A stretch of 64,000 bases of DNA from Ursus arctos (taxonomy: Eukaryota > Chordata > Mammalia > Carnivora > Ursidae). Each line of letters starts with the position of its first letter. Positions within the stretch are counted from its first letter, which is position 1. Below the pieces are notes generated by a model, which ran no database searches, was not told where the DNA came from, and was given only the letters and a program-made list of their open reading frames with translations. Of the stretch, positions 10,136 to 25,630 are shown piece after piece. The stretch is from the NCBI RefSeq assembly GCF_023065955.2, contig NW_026622985.1:1200001-1264000 (forward strand), read 5' to 3'. The translations under genes were made by a program, and so were the position numbers.

Positions 10136-10438
10136 CTGACGGAGCAGATGGAGGCTCTGCGAACTGGAATATGAACGTGACACATGGAACTGAATTTGTC
10201 AGAGTGCAGTCCGGTGGGGGTGGCACATGGAGCTGGGGGGGTGCTGGCACCACAAATGACCTCCACTCGGTTCACGGTGTGGCCTGTGCCCTAACCAAGG
10301 CTGGCTCTCAGGCCTTGAGGGTGTGAGGACGGGACCTGGGACCCAGGGAAATTGAACCGGCCCACAACAGAGCAGTGACACTGGACGCTCCGCAGAGGGA
10401 CCTCTCCCAGCGGAAGCTCAGAGACGGTGATCCGGTAC

Positions 10439-10536
10439 CTGGATGACAAGGTAGCGCTGGGGGTCACGGGCCATTTTGGAGAACTCAATGATCAATTCAC
10501 GGAATTTTGGGCGACTGTCCGCATCTATCATCCAGC
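10439..10536 (-). CDS. EGFR: EGFR exon 24: end of kinase domain
   Basis: The exon is 98 bases with acceptor ttctctag and donor gtaccgga. It encodes about residues 950-982, [20 protein letters not shown] then [12 protein letters not shown]. The invariant Arg of RPKFREL closes the kinase fold, and LVIQ begins the tail. It appears identical to human. Confidence 0.98.
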
Positions 10537-12166
<1,630 letters not shown>

Positions 12167-12234
12167 TTATGAGTTGATAATAATCACGACACCTTGTCTT
12201 TAATCACCATTTAAACGTTTCTCATCTTTAAAAA

Positions 12235-12420
12235 CCTATGTTTCTGTGGCTTTGGGCAGAAGCCTCAGTGTATCTTTCTGTAAAGTGGGGTGATGACAGT
12301 ATCTGTCCTGTGGGACAGTTGTGCAGATCCAATAAGATAATGCAACTGAACTGTTCAGACAATGCCAGGCAAATAGCAAGTGGCCGATAAACGGTAAAAC
12401 TTTAGTAACAGCAACAATGA
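12235..12420 (+). repeat. MIR SINE fragment
   Basis: The order cctcagtgtatctttctgta, aagtggggtgatgacagtat, aataagataatgcaactgaa and gccaggcaaatagcaa follows the 3' half of MIR. Confidence 0.7.
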
Positions 12421-12578
12421 CAACTCAACTACTGTAATGATCTAAGGGCTATTATGCAATGGGGCAGGAATTACACACTCAGGCATCTGCCCTACGCGAC
12501 TTGTATCTATGGAAGATGGAGACAGCAGACAAGGTTACACACCACACATTTTAACATTATAATAAAAACTGGGAACCA

Positions 12579-12770
12579 GGGGCGCCTGGGTGGCGCAGTC
12601 CTTAAGCGTCTGCCTTCGGCTCAGGGCGTGATCCCGGCGTTATGGGATCGAGCCCCACATCAGGCTCCTCCGCTGGGAGCCTGCTTCTTCCTCTCCCACT
12701 CCCCCTGCTTGTGTTCCCTCTCTCGCTGGCTGTCTCTCTGTCAAATAAATAAATAAAATCTAAAAAAACC
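12579..12770 (+). mobile_element. Can-SINE
   Basis: This near-consensus copy has head ggggcgcctgggtggcgcag, ccacatcaggctcctccgct, core ctgcttgtgttccctctctc and tail caaataaataaataaaatc. It belongs to the subtype common in arctoid carnivores. A clean target duplication is not visible. Confidence 0.92.
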
Positions 12771-13642
12771 AAAACCAAACAAACAAAAAAAACACAAGAG
12801 CCATGATATGATTGGATGAAGGTAGATTATCCTTTAAAAAAAAATTGGGAAGCAAAAAACCCTACGTTCTTTTTAATAAATGTAAAAACCCCACACCTTT
12901 TATTTCAAAAATCAATCAGTCATCATGACTTAAGAAAAAACAAAATCAAAGCAGTAGTTTTAGAATTGGTGTTTTTCCAGAGCATCCCTGAGTTCTGATG
13001 ATCCTTCCATCTCTGTGCCTCCCTTGATGGGATTCTCTGCTCTAGAAACCTGCACAGGGAAGGTGCCCTGGGGTGACTGTAGAGGTGACTCCAGTGGGAC
13101 TGAGCCGGTCCCCAGACTTGCACAGGGGAGAATCAGAGCCAGGATCCTGGCAGTTTCCTGATCTCCAGTTGGTCTGATGATCCATTTCCCACAGGTCTGC
13201 TTGGATTATCCAGAGGCCACCCCAGGGCTGAACCACCTGAATACAGAGCACGCAAGACTGAAAACGAAGGACAGTAGTGGTCTAGAGCAGGAAAGCAGAT
13301 TCTTCCGTCCTTCCTCACCACAGTGTCGATACAGACATGATGAAGAAATAAAATCTCATTTCCAGATCCATGAAGTCAAGTCTCCCTCCTCTAACCACGA
13401 TTAAACACTATGTTTGAACACGCACAATGAATTTCTGTGCGAAGGCAAGCTTTTCAGGTTTTGGAACAAATGGTAAAAGAGAAAGTAGGGTGCGTACCTG
13501 GTTGTGGCTTTTGAGAGGGCCTGGAACGTGGTATGAATTCTCTCTCTTTTCAACTCGTAAGTGGAACACACAGGTTCCTCATTTATTAAAAAATTTTCTC
13601 TTGACTGGAGACTAGAGAGTGGAGCAATAGGATTTGTTTTTT

Positions 13643-13840
13643 AAAGATATTTATTTATTTATTTATTTATTTGAGAGAGAGAGCGAGCGAGCACGCACAA
13701 GCGAGCAGGGGGAGGGTCAGAGGGAGGCGGAGAGAGAATCTCTCAGCAGACAAGGGGCTCGATCTCACAACCCTGAGATCATGACCTGAGCCGAAATCGA
13801 GAGCCGAACACTGCAACTGACTGAGCCACACAGGCGCCCC
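13643..13840 (-). mobile_element. Can-SINE, first of three in a row
   Basis: The reverse SINE runs from aaagatatttatttatttat to ccacacaggcgcccc. It is flanked by ataggatttgttttt-like sequence at 13627-13641 and acaggatttgttttt at 13842-13856, a probable target duplication. Confidence 0.9.
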
Positions 13841-13852
13841 AACAGGATTTGT

Positions 13853-14067
13853 TTTTTATTTTATTTTAATGAATGAGTGAATGAATGAATTAAAAATTTG
13901 TTTACTTATATGACAGAGAGCACAAGCAGTGGGGGAGGGGCAGGCAGAGCGAGAAGCAGACTCCCCGCTGAGCAGGGATTCCTGATGCAGGACTCAATCC
14001 CAGGACCCTGAGATCATCACCTGAGCCAAAGGCAGATGCTTAACAAGTTGAGCCCCCCAGGTTTCCC
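13853..14067 (-). mobile_element. Can-SINE, second of three, older
   Basis: The copy is diverged and reverse-oriented, with tail gaatgaatgaattaaaaatt and end ccccccaggtttccc. The flank aacaggattt recurs at 13841 and 14068. Confidence 0.85.
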
Positions 14068-14074
14068 AACAGGA

Positions 14075-14272
14075 TTTTTTTTTTTAAAGATTTTATTTAT
14101 TTATTTGACAGAGAGAGACAGCCAGCGAGAGAGGGAACACAAGCAGGGGGAGTGGGAGAGGAAGAAGCAGGCTCCCAGCGGAAGAGCGTGACGTGGGGCT
14201 TCATCCCAGAACGCTGGGATCACGCCCTGAGCCAAAGGCAGACGCTTAACGACTGCGCCACCCAGGCACCCC
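14075..14272 (-). mobile_element. Can-SINE, third of three, young subtype
   Basis: This reverse copy is near consensus, from tttaaagattttatttattt to ccacccaggcacccc, with the gggaacacaagcagggggag core. It lies directly beyond the second copy. Confidence 0.92.
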
Positions 14273-15821
14273 AGTTCTTTAAACAAGAACTTCAGGTGTG
14301 GGGTTTAACAATTCTAGTTACTGCCAAGGACAGCAGATTATAGTCCCTGACAATACGATTTCCACTGAAAGGAAACACATGACCACTGCGGTGATCTGAT
14401 GCTGCTTGTAATCAGTCAAGGGCGTTAAGTCAGGGAATGTCAGGGAGGTTCACTTCTTCAGCAAGTGTGGACCAGCGGGACTGTTAGTGGGCCATGACCA
14501 CAGCTGCACAGAGGGCACGGAGGGAAGCACGGCCATGTGATTCTGGACCGGCAGGAGGAGCCAGACCCATAGGAGCTCAGGTTTTGTTTGGAACGTACGT
14601 GGAAAACCAAAGAAGCCTGTTCAGCAGAGATTTAAAAGTCCGCGATAGTTTAAAAATATTTTTGTCTGTTGTCTGGAGAATAGATGAATGTGTGCAGAAC
14701 AGGGAGAGAGAAGACCCATCAGGAGCCCGAGGGGGGAGTTGACAACAGAGATGCCTTTGGATGGGGCTCAGCAGTGGGAAAAGAAGCAACTCCTCCTATC
14801 CCTCTTGCGGAGCAGACACATCTCGAAAATGACTAAAATAACAAGGCATCAAAATAGCTTTATTTCCTTATCTAGTTCATTGACTGCACCTCACAGGTAC
14901 ATGTAAACATTCACTTGTCTGCTCAGAAAGCTCTCTGTCTTTGTAAAGCCTGCATCCTAGTGGAAGAGACAAAGAGCCGTGAAATCAAAATACATTTAGA
15001 ATATCAGGAACTTAATGCGATGGGAAAAAACTAGGTGGATGATACCATGAATGATTTGTTTCTGTGATAATAACTAAATTCCTCTTGGAAATTTGCTTCA
15101 ATACTGCTCTCCCCAAACACCCATTTCTATGGAGGTGGGGTGGCCCCCCCAACCCCATTGCTTTAGTCGTGGGAAAAGACAGATAATCCCAGACACATGT
15201 ATCGATGAGCTGTTCGGCAGGCTGCTGGACTTGGGAGGACTGCATGTGAACGGGCGCACGTGCCTAGCACAGCAGCCAGTCAAAGTGTGTTAGTGACACT
15301 TTCTTACGTGGTGAGGCCCTTGTGGGCTCGAGACATCCTTTGTGCAGAGGCAATGAGGCAAGAACGGGAAAGGCGTGCTTGAGAGGAAGTGCACGGGCCT
15401 GCGCGGGGCCACGGCGGGATTTGGACGGGGAGACAGCGAATCAGTCCTGATGAGAGGTCCTCACTAGAGCTGCAAGCAACCTCCATTTCCCTTGCTGATT
15501 TCCTCCCCGCAGACAGGTCCTCACAGTGCACTCTTGCCCAGCCTCTCTCTCTGATACACAAAGACTACCATTCACTGCATGAAACAATGGCCACTGAGTT
15601 AGTCCATCACAAAACCTCATGTCTCTACCCAGAAAACCCCATTTGTCATCTCCCTTTGGTTCACTTCAAATCCATGGCACGAGGTCAAGTTTGGTCTGAT
15701 GTCAGAGGTCCAGGCATTTCCTAAGTCCAAGCTGTCTTTCCCTCCATTACCCCTTCTTGACAAGTTCACCGGTATCTCCAGTGACGTCTAGTATGCTAGT
15801 CAGACTCCATTTCCTTTGTCA

Positions 15822-16955
<1,134 letters not shown>

Positions 16956-17111
16956 TTTGCCTCCTTCTGCGTGGTATTCTTTCTCCTCAGCACCAAGCAG
17001 TTTGGCCAGCCCAAAATCTGTGATCTTGACGTGCTGTGGGGTCTTCACCAGGACATTTCTGGCTGCCAGGTCACGGTGCACCAAGCGCCGGTCTTCCAGG
17101 TAGTTCATGCC
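16956..17111 (-). CDS. EGFR: EGFR exon 21: catalytic loop and DFG activation loop
   Basis: The exon is 156 bases with acceptor acgtttcag and donor gtaagaag. It encodes about residues 824-875. The catalytic loop is HRDLAARN, the magnesium-binding motif is DFG, and the following LAKLLG holds Leu858 (wild type). The activation loop continues [12 protein letters not shown] with Tyr869. It appears identical to human. An opposite-strand open frame over this exon is a shadow. Confidence 0.98.
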
Positions 17112-20100
17112 CTGAAACGTGGGGTGATGCAGGGAGGGAAGTCATTGCTCAGCACACTGCCCTGGAGAGCGCAGAGCTGGGAGCAAGCAGAGACGGCAAA
17201 GTGCTCCTCTGTGGAAAGCTGGCTCCTGCCTGTGCACAGGGCTCTGAGGTCATGTTCACACCAGACCCGGAGCTTTCCACGGCAGGGACTGTGCTTGCAC
17301 CTCTGTGTGCTTCCCCTGGTGGACACAGTGACGTGCGCCTTGCAAACTATCAACTGAATAGATGAAAAGACAAATGAATGAAGATCTAATGAGCAGCTGA
17401 TTTGCTAACTTTTCTCCATCTAGTGACTCCAGTTTTAAACCCAGATGAACCCAGTATTCGAGGGCAGCGACCGTCAAGAGCTCCGCTGTTCGGCTGAGAC
17501 CTGGCGGGCAGCTGGTCTGCGGCTTGGCAACCGTGCCACCTGCCGGGCTCACCTTCCCTGTGCGCAGCTGACTAGTAAAGCGGGGAAGGTAAGGCGCTCA
17601 CCAGGCTGGAGCAGAGCCATGCTTCTCAGTGTCGTGAAGCCACACTCCCCTCATGCTTTCCTGGAATACCTGCCGTGAGTCGTTACCGATGGACAAGACT
17701 GTTTTTCCAGTTTTATCTCCTCGTTTTTTTAAGTGAAATCACACGGACATTGAATTTGCTTTTACATGTGGCATTTGCCCCCCCCCCCGCCCCCCCAACT
17801 CTGCCTCCCTAACTCTGCTGCCGTCAGAATCACGGCTAAGAGACAGACAGACTACTTGGGCAGGACCTAGCACAGTGCCTGACGCGTGAACTCCCGGAAA
17901 TAGTCCTCCTCAACCCAGTCCTTGCCCGCAGCTTTCTTGGCGACTGTCACGAGCACTTCCTGCTGGCGGGGGTGGGGGAAGGGGGCACTTCCAGCCTCTA
18001 CTCCTTGCTCCATGCCTGCCCAGCTCAGCCAAGCTCCTGGGAGCCTCCCCAGCTCCGACCTGTTGACATGAGCTCTGCAGCTCATCGTCTGCGCAGGGAC
18101 AGAAGGGCGAGCGGGAGTCGCCGCGAAGTTCCGCAGACATCTCATGTTGTTTGTGCCACATTCTCTCCCACTTACCAATGTGCCTCTCTCTGTGCAGCCG
18201 GGGGAGTGCCCCCGTCTCCACCCTCCTTTACAGCTGATGCTCAGGAGCGCTCCAGCACAGACAGGTACAGAAAGGCTTGCTGAAGAGCACGAAATGCAAA
18301 CGGGCCTCACGCACGGGCTTTGGTCTCCAGCTTTCCCGTGGCCGCGGTGGGATCTCCCTGCGCGGGCAACTGCAGGGAGAACCTGCCACTAAGGATGGAG
18401 TCCCCAGTTTTCTGGCAAATTCTGTGCTTCCTTTTGCATAGACATTAGGTGAAAATTCTTAGTGAAGTGAAATGAAAAATTGTTCTTTTTAGCACAGAAC
18501 CAACCACCACGGAAGCCAGAATCTTAGGAAGGTGCTACCAGGAATTAGCCTCTGAGGGCTATTTCTGAGGGCGTTCTTTTTCTTTCTTTGGAAAAAGATG
18601 ATTAATTCCCATGTCTCCCTTCTCCCTTGTGTTATCTAGAAAGTTCCCAAATGTTGAAGACACTGTTGGATTTAAGTGCTCCTGTCCTAAGATTTCTCAG
18701 ACGCAGCAAAATAAGGTTCACGGGGCTCCTGTCTACTCAAGAGGAAACTAGCAGGTTCTCTCTGGCAGGGCACTTCCGAATCAGGGATTATTATTTAGGA
18801 ATGGCATGTGGGGAACGAGACGGAAGGAACAGAAGCCGAGGAAACTCCTCCCAACACAGGACTGAGGGAATACTCCCTGTCACCTCTCCCCACGACCCCG
18901 TCACAGGGCGCTCCATTCACCAGCCTCCATTTCTCCTGCGGTTCCTGGGACCCTGCTCAGTCCTCCTGTCTTATAAAGGAGTCAGCCTCTATTTAGTCAA
19001 CATGGTGTGACTCTTACCCGTTCAAGAAGGGTTAACTGTGCTTGGCCTCTCACCCGGTTAGGCCCAACATCTGCGTTCCAGGCTGTATTAGCTCACTTGT
19101 TCTCTCCCCTTCCCTCTCTCTCTCGCCCTCTCTCTTACCCCTGTTTTCTCTTTGTCACAGTCGTATCGTAACACTGCACATCAGTGCCTCGCACACAAGA
19201 ACCAGTCCATCTTAACCCATCCCTCTTGCTTTATTTCCAAGGTGTGTTTTCTGAGCTCCCGAGACCCACCACGGGGACTGCAGAGGGAATTTCCAGCTTC
19301 GTTTAGCTACCACATCCAACTTTTCATCCTGCCTCTTTAAATGCCCCACAGTCTGTACGCTGGACTCCTTTTCACAAAAGTTTGTTGAAAAATGAATGAA
19401 TGACAAAATGAAGGACAGATAACAGCAGCCATCAGTTTGGAGCACTGATGATGCGCCGGTGTTTCCAGCAAGAAGCCTCCTCTGCGGCGGAGTGCCGGGG
19501 CCCCCATGACCCCCTTGAGAGCCGCCCCAGTGGGTCCAGAGGCCAGTCAGACCAAGTGCTGACCACCATTGGGACCCCGTCCTAATTCCCTGCTGGGCCC
19601 TCTGCATGGAACTTGCCTGCTGGCTCAGAGGCTGCTTGAGATGTCGGAGAAACTCCAAATAAACAAAAACCCCAGCAGCCCAGCACCTTGGCTCTGTGCC
19701 CGGGAGGAAGTCCACAACGTTGCGTGAACCCAATACATTGACCTGAGCTCCACCTCCACCCCTCGGGTCTGTAAAGGACCAGAAGAACGTCAATGAACTG
19801 GGACATTTTCTGAGAATCTCAGTCTTCAGGGAAGGCTTGGGAAAGAGCTGTCTGCGTCTTCTGGAGCAAACCAGCCAGAGGGGCTCAAGTCAGAGATGGT
19901 TTGGGGACGGCCAGATTAGGTTCGTTTGAACTCAGATAAAACTCTATTCATCAGTCTCTGTCCCACACTATGGAGGCGGTTTAAAAGGCCATCTCGGTGC
20001 CCAGCGAAGTTATATTTTAAGCAGTCAGCAAAGATAAGAGTCCTGATAAGAGTCCATCCACACAGAGACACCACAGGAAGCAGCATCAGCCCCAGCCTCA

Positions 20101-20734
20101 GTGGGGCCGCTTGGGAAGCTCACTTCCTGAGTCCCCTCCGAGATCCTCCTTTAATTTAAATCAACGTATTTATTTTTGTTAATTACTACAGGGCAGCTAG
20201 GATGAATTTGGAAACACCAGGGTTAGAAGGGAGTCTGAAGAGCCAGCCTGGAACCTCAGAGCACAAAAGAGAAGCACAGAGATATGCCTCACACGGAGAG
20301 TAAAAAGGATGTTTCTGGCACAACACCTACGGAAGAAGAAAGGACTGGGGGTGGTTGGGTTTGACATTTACAGACTCTGCTTTCCGGAGGGCTGCAGCAT
20401 CCTACAACTCTTGGGAGGAGTCCAGAGTGAGAGGCTGGAATGGGATCCATTTCTGTTCTGTTTCATAAACCGCCACGGGGAGAAGTCCGGGTGAGCCCTG
20501 GCTTGGGGAAGACAGAAATGGCACAAAGCAGGAAGTGGAGAGGACAGCAGAAGGACATCCACAGTGTGGCTCACCCACCACTGAGCGCCTGCCCTTGGAA
20601 GGGGTAGGAAGGCGCCAGGATCCCAGACAGAGCTCGTACAGCACCCACATCGTACTGGGACGGGCACGGCAGGCAGCCAGGCTCACCGGCCTGCGGGTTC
20701 TGCCCTGAGCCGTGACAGCAAGTGCTGGTCAAGA

Positions 20735-20930
20735 GCGTGGACTTGGGAGCCAGGCTGCCTGGGGTCCAATCCTGATTTTGGTACGTACTAGCTCAAGACC
20801 TTGGCAAGTTACTGACACACCCCGGTGCTTCAGTTTCCCTGTATGTAAAGTGGGCTCATCAGTTAAATAAGTGAAGCCATGCAGAACACAGAATGGGGCC
20901 CGGCAACAGGCCTCCGTCGGGGCTAGTGAG
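20735..20930 (+). repeat. MIR SINE
   Basis: The order gcgtggacttgggagccagg, ctgcctggggtccaatcctg, tactagctcaagacct, ggcaagttactgac and cagtttccctgtatgtaaag follows MIR closely from its tRNA-like head to its 3' part. Confidence 0.85.
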
Positions 20931-21603
20931 TGTCATGGTTTCCTCCTAAACGCCAAGTCCCCCCTTCTCCATCCATTTGCTGTGAGCCTGACTTAGGTCG
21001 TTGCCGAGATTATAGTTCCCCAGCGAGTCTGATCACGCGTAGACTCCGGAGAAGCAGCCTCTGCTTTTGAGCTGAAGCTGTCTTCTTGTGTGGGCATGCC
21101 GGGCCCTGCGGGGTGTCCGCGCGTCCTCCCCAGCTCGGCACTGCTGCCCGTCCCTCCCCGCAGTGTCTCTCAGCCACTGAGCCGCTCTGCATTGTCACCA
21201 CGGCGCGATGGTCATCTCTCACCGCGGGCACCACCGGGATGGGGGCGGCCTCTACTTAGTCTCCAGCCCAGAACTCTTGAGGCTCAGAGACAGGCTGGCT
21301 TGCCTGCCCACCTCCTCCACCCGCCCTTCCGTTGCCCTCCCAGCACCTGGCGCCTGGCGGACAGACTGAGACCCCCCGCACAGGCCCCCACATGCCCTTC
21401 CTGGCAGCCTGTGGGAGAGCGTCCTGCAGGCACCCTGTTCTCTCCTGCTCGGACCACCCGTTCCCTGAAGCACTGTGAGCTCTGCACGGACCCGTTTCCC
21501 TCACGGGTTTGTAAGTTGGGGAGAAAAGAAATTCTGTCCTATTTAGGGTTTCTATTGCACACGATTCCTCACGCTGGCAGATAAATGTATTTTGATACTT
21601 TGA

Positions 21604-21792
21604 TTTTTTTTTTTTTTTTGAGAGAGAGAGAGAGAAAGAGAGAGAGCACAAGCAGGGGGAGAGGCAGAGGGAGAGGGAGAAGCAGGCTCCTTGCTGAACT
21701 GAAAGCCCGACATGGGGCTCGATCCCAGGACCTGCAGATCATGACCTGAGCAGAAGGCAGATGCTTCATCATCTGAGCCCCCCAGGCGCCCC
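21604..21792 (-). mobile_element. Can-SINE
   Basis: The reverse SINE has a T-run, a GA-rich tract, gatcccaggacctgcagatc and end ccccaggcgcccc. The flanks tactttga and tactttgg may be a short target duplication. Confidence 0.9.
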
Positions 21793-24234
21793 GGTACTTT
21801 GGTATTTTAATACCACAGTAACTTCTGGCTTTTCAGTGACACTGCAGAGTGATCATTCAGGCTGATTAAATTCAACTGTAATCTTCTGCAGCACGTTTAA
21901 GAATAAATCAAAAAAGCAATCCAAATAACTGGAATGTCTGGCAACAGGACCTGCCATCTGGCTCCGTCACCCATCTGTCTCGTTGCCTAGGAGCTGGCAG
22001 GGGGTCCCCTCTGGTAAGTCCTCCTGCCTGAGGATGGCGGCAGAGGCCAGGGGTGAATCAGCACCCGTGGGCTGCATGGTCAGTCAGTGGGGTGGGGGCT
22101 GCACCTGGATGAATCCTGACCTGCAGCGTAGAAGGAGCAGACCTGAGGGGTGAAGGCCAGAGCCCGGCCGGGACCAGGAGGCTGTGCACTGCGTGCGTGT
22201 CTCCTCCCCACCACAGCCTGGTTAGACTAATAGCTCCGTTTCTAGTTCCTTGGCCGGCAGGATTTTCCTTCTCTCACACCCCTGCTCACCTCTCATGACC
22301 ACAGTCTAGTTTGTCCACATGGGTTTGATGACAGGGCACCCAGAACTGAACACAGGCAGCCCAGACTGTTCTGGCAACATCTGGGTGGAGTGACCCCCTT
22401 CCTGCCCTCACGTGGACACGACAACCTACAAATGGCTCGGCCTGTCCTGTCTCCTCCCCTTTTATTAGTGGCTCGCACGCCCTCATCTTTCTGACAAATG
22501 TGTGGCCAATGAAGACACCTGGGGCTTTTCCAACCGAACTTAGACCAAACTAAGGAATCCTGTATACTTTGAACTGTCTTTTGCAGTTTGTCCTTATCAA
22601 ACTGTATCTCCTAGATGGACTGAAACAGTTTGGTGCATATACAGCTGTAGTCAGAGGATGAAGCTGCAGACGTGACTTTCCGAGAGCCTCTCTCTCTCCT
22701 CCCGCCAGCTATCTTCCAACCTCTCCAGGGCCTGACCTCCAGGGCCCGACCTCCAGGATCCTCAACTTCTGTCAATTACCTGAGACCTCAAATCTGAGAT
22801 CTTAATCTGAGTTAGGTGATAAGAAAGCTCTTTTGTCCCAAAGGTTTGGGAAACTGTCAGATTAATCACAGTCTGGAAGCTTTATTTAATGCAGGGCTTC
22901 GTAGTAAGTAACGTGCACTGTGACGCGAGCTCTCGGGGAAGAAGCCACAACACAGCGTTTTCCAAGTGACAGGAGGACGAGACGATAGGACCTTTCCGAT
23001 TAGATCATTTTGCGACATTATTGTGCTGTCAGATAGAGTGTGGGACTTACGAGCTGGCTCATGCAGCCAGAAAAGAGTGGGTACACTTCCTGAAGGATCT
23101 AAGGCCCAGCAAGCGGCAGCTGCCCAGGGCCTCGTGAGCCAGGAGCTCAGGGGGCAAGGATCTTTCTGATCGGGGAGGAGCTGGTGTCTCCACGAGCTCC
23201 TGAGGCCGGAGAACAGAACCCATTTTCTCCCTGTTTGGCGAGGGCCTCTCTTCGGCTCTTCGTCCCGTCCTGACTCCTTCCCTAGCTACTTGCTTTTCTT
23301 TTCATTTCGTTTTGCCCAGGTGACAGAATTTGTCCTCTTAGTTTACCAGGACAACAAGCTTGCGTAACGGTGGCCAGCTCTCCATCGATATTCAGAAAAC
23401 TTCCCAAGAGAGTCCATGCCTTTGTGAACCAAGGCAGGACATTTATAAGTCAATAAATCCCACTTTGAAAGGGCCAAGAGTTCAGTTTCCGGTCAGCCAC
23501 TGACCGTTTCTGGGTAGTTTCACTTCCAACTTTTACAAAGAAAACTATTTAATACTTAGATAAAAAGTCACTAACCCAACAGCAAATTTCTCTCCTCACA
23601 ATGGAGGAAATCACGCCTTTCCGTTCCCTCCGGGGACAGGCGCTCCATCACTCCAGCTATTCACATCCAGTGGGAAAAGGTTTCTCTTCTGAATTAGAAA
23701 GAGATCTATCGCAGAGAGCTGACGACCACAATCCGGAAGGGCTTCAACGTGAGGCAAAGTGAAACAAAGTACAAGAGGCACAACAGTGGACTTCAGTTAC
23801 AGGTTGAAATCGTGAGTAAAATGACATAGAGAACTATCCTACACAGAGAACTATCTGGAAAACGTTCAGGAGACTCAGCTCAGGAACTTTGGTAACTCCT
23901 ACTGCATAGGGCTGAGACGAAGATGAATCCTTCCTTCCTGGGGCCACTGGCATATTGAGGTCTGTGTGTTTTTTCTATCTTGCCTCTGGAAGCTGACTTT
24001 TAGGGTAAAATAAGTTCCCAACTTTGTAGACAGCAGTGGTCGGGCAGATTGAAACATAAGGTTGCAAAGCAGAGAGAGGAGAGAAGCTCAAGAACAAGAG
24101 AAGACCTGGAAACAGGAGATGGGGCTCTTAAAAAGCTGCTGCAGAACTAGATGAAGACAAGGCTTTGGCTTCGAGTTTAGTCATCAGTCCAACCTAGTTT
24201 AGCCAAAATAGGGGGAAAGAAACGGACAAAGAGA

Positions 24235-24480
24235 ACATTTAGTGAGCACCGCGTGCGTATGGGACCCGTGATGGGTCTTTGCCAGAGGCTACCTTGGTGT
24301 CATCCTCACTCCCCGGGAGGACAGGTGCAGAACCTCACGATGGCCAGAGACAGGCACGAAAAAGACTAAGCCGCTTGCCTGAGGTCACGTGGTCAATCAC
24401 TGCCAGAATCGAGACTGGAATCTGTAGTCCGCTGGAATCGCAAGCACAGTTCTGTGCTGACAAACCTCGCTGAGGCTATG
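24235..24480 (-). repeat. MIR SINE, reverse
   Basis: The segments attt agtgagcaccgcg, gcttgcctgaggtcacgtgg and ccagaatcgagactggaatc follow reverse-complement MIR order. Similarity is moderate. Confidence 0.65.
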
Positions 24481-24784
24481 TGCCCCATCACAACAAGTGT
24501 CCCTTTCGCGGAGCTGTGGCCTGACAGGAGACAATGAGAGAAGAGACGCTACCTATCTCGGCACCCTCTGGTGAACCTGGCCTTGAGAATCAGGCAGGAG
24601 CTTGGCCGCTGGTGTGCAGAGCTCTGCAAGCCCTGCCCCGGGGGCAGGGAGGAGGAAATGGGCCAGGACACCATCCTTACAGAGCTCACTGCCGAGCTGG
24701 AGGCAGGGGGCACAAACTCAAGTGGGACAGTAAATAAGCCAGATCTTCCCAGCTAGCAATATATGCTAAAAAGAAAATAGAGCC

Positions 24785-25010
24785 GGGGCGCCTGGGTGGT
24801 TCAGTCGGTGAAGGGTCCGGTGAAGGGTCCGGTGAAGGGTCCGCCTTCAGCTCAGATCACCGTCTCAGGGTCCTGGGATGGACTCCCACGTCGGGCTCCC
24901 TGCTCAGTGCGGAGTCGGCTTCTCCCTCTGCTTCTCCCTCCCAGTTGCATTCTCATTCACTCTGCTTTCTCTCTCAAACAAATAAAAAATCTTAAAAAAA
25001 AAAAAATAAA
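24785..25010 (+). mobile_element. Can-SINE with internal 12-bp triplication
   Basis: The SINE has head ggggcgcctgggtggttcag and tail caaataaaaaatctt. Just after the head, the 12-mer ggtgaagggtcc is repeated three times perfectly at 24807-24842, where other copies have a single unit. Confidence 0.92.
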
Positions 25011-25199
25011 AGCAAACAAAGCCAGGTAACATTGTCTGTATGGGGGGCCATACTCTCGGTTTCTTGCCGTAGATAATCAGGGAAGAGAGCTAAGGAAGAA
25101 TTTCTGGGCTCAAGAGTCTGCGTATGAGTAGACCTTCGGGAGTAATTCTATATTCAGTAAAACCTGCCTGCAGCTGCCGACTGCCTCGTCCAGATAAAC

Positions 25200-25630
25200 C
25201 GCTGTTCTGCACTGAATGGGGCCCCAAGTTTCATGTCGACCAGGAGCCTCAGAAAGTGACCTTGTTTGGACGTAGGGTGTTGCAGATGCAATCAGGTAAA
25301 GATCTTGGATGAAAGCATCCTGGATTTAGGGGTGACTGGTGTCCTTAAGAGAAAGGAGAAGGCGATTTAGACTCAGACACAGGGGAAGAGGCTGTGTGAA
25401 GACCGAGGCAGCGATGGGATGAGCCCGGGGATGCCTGGAGCCACCGGAAAAGAAAGGCAAGGACGGATTTGCCTTGAGCACCTTCGCGGGGGGGGGGGGG
25501 GGGGGGGGGGGGCATGGCCCAGCCTGCCCCTTGATTTTGGACTGACCTCCAGGACTGTGAGTGGATAACTCTCTGTTGCGGTCAGCCACCACGGATCTGT
25601 GGTAATTCGTGGCAGCCTTAGGAGACTAAT
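25200..25630 (+). mobile_element. Solo LTR, MaLR-like (ERVL-MaLR)
   Basis: Landmarks in order are ctgaatggggccccaagttt, aaagtgaccttgtttggacg, tgactggtgtccttaagag, gaggctgtgtgaagaccga, attttggactgacctccagg and acggatctgtggtaattcgt. This matches the layout of mammalian MaLR LTRs. The copy is old, with no internal region or coding potential. The subfamily was not resolved. Confidence 0.7.
25488..25512 (+). repeat. 25-base poly-G run
   Basis: An uninterrupted run of G lies inside the LTR-like repeat in intron 20. On the EGFR transcript strand it is poly-C. Confidence 0.9.

Larger units (their letters stand above)
9226..10438 (-). other. EGFR intron 24
   Basis: The intron is 1213 bases. It holds the 18-base tandem repeat near the exon 25 acceptor, an LTR-like interspersed repeat of family unknown to me at about 9540-9935, and a MIR-like fragment at about 9990-10135. 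The remainder is unique. Confidence 0.7.

Noticed and set aside
19212..19793. A 193-codon minus-strand open frame in intron 20
   Set aside because: It lies between exons 20 and 21, has no recognised domain, and I saw no evidence that it is spliced into EGFR.
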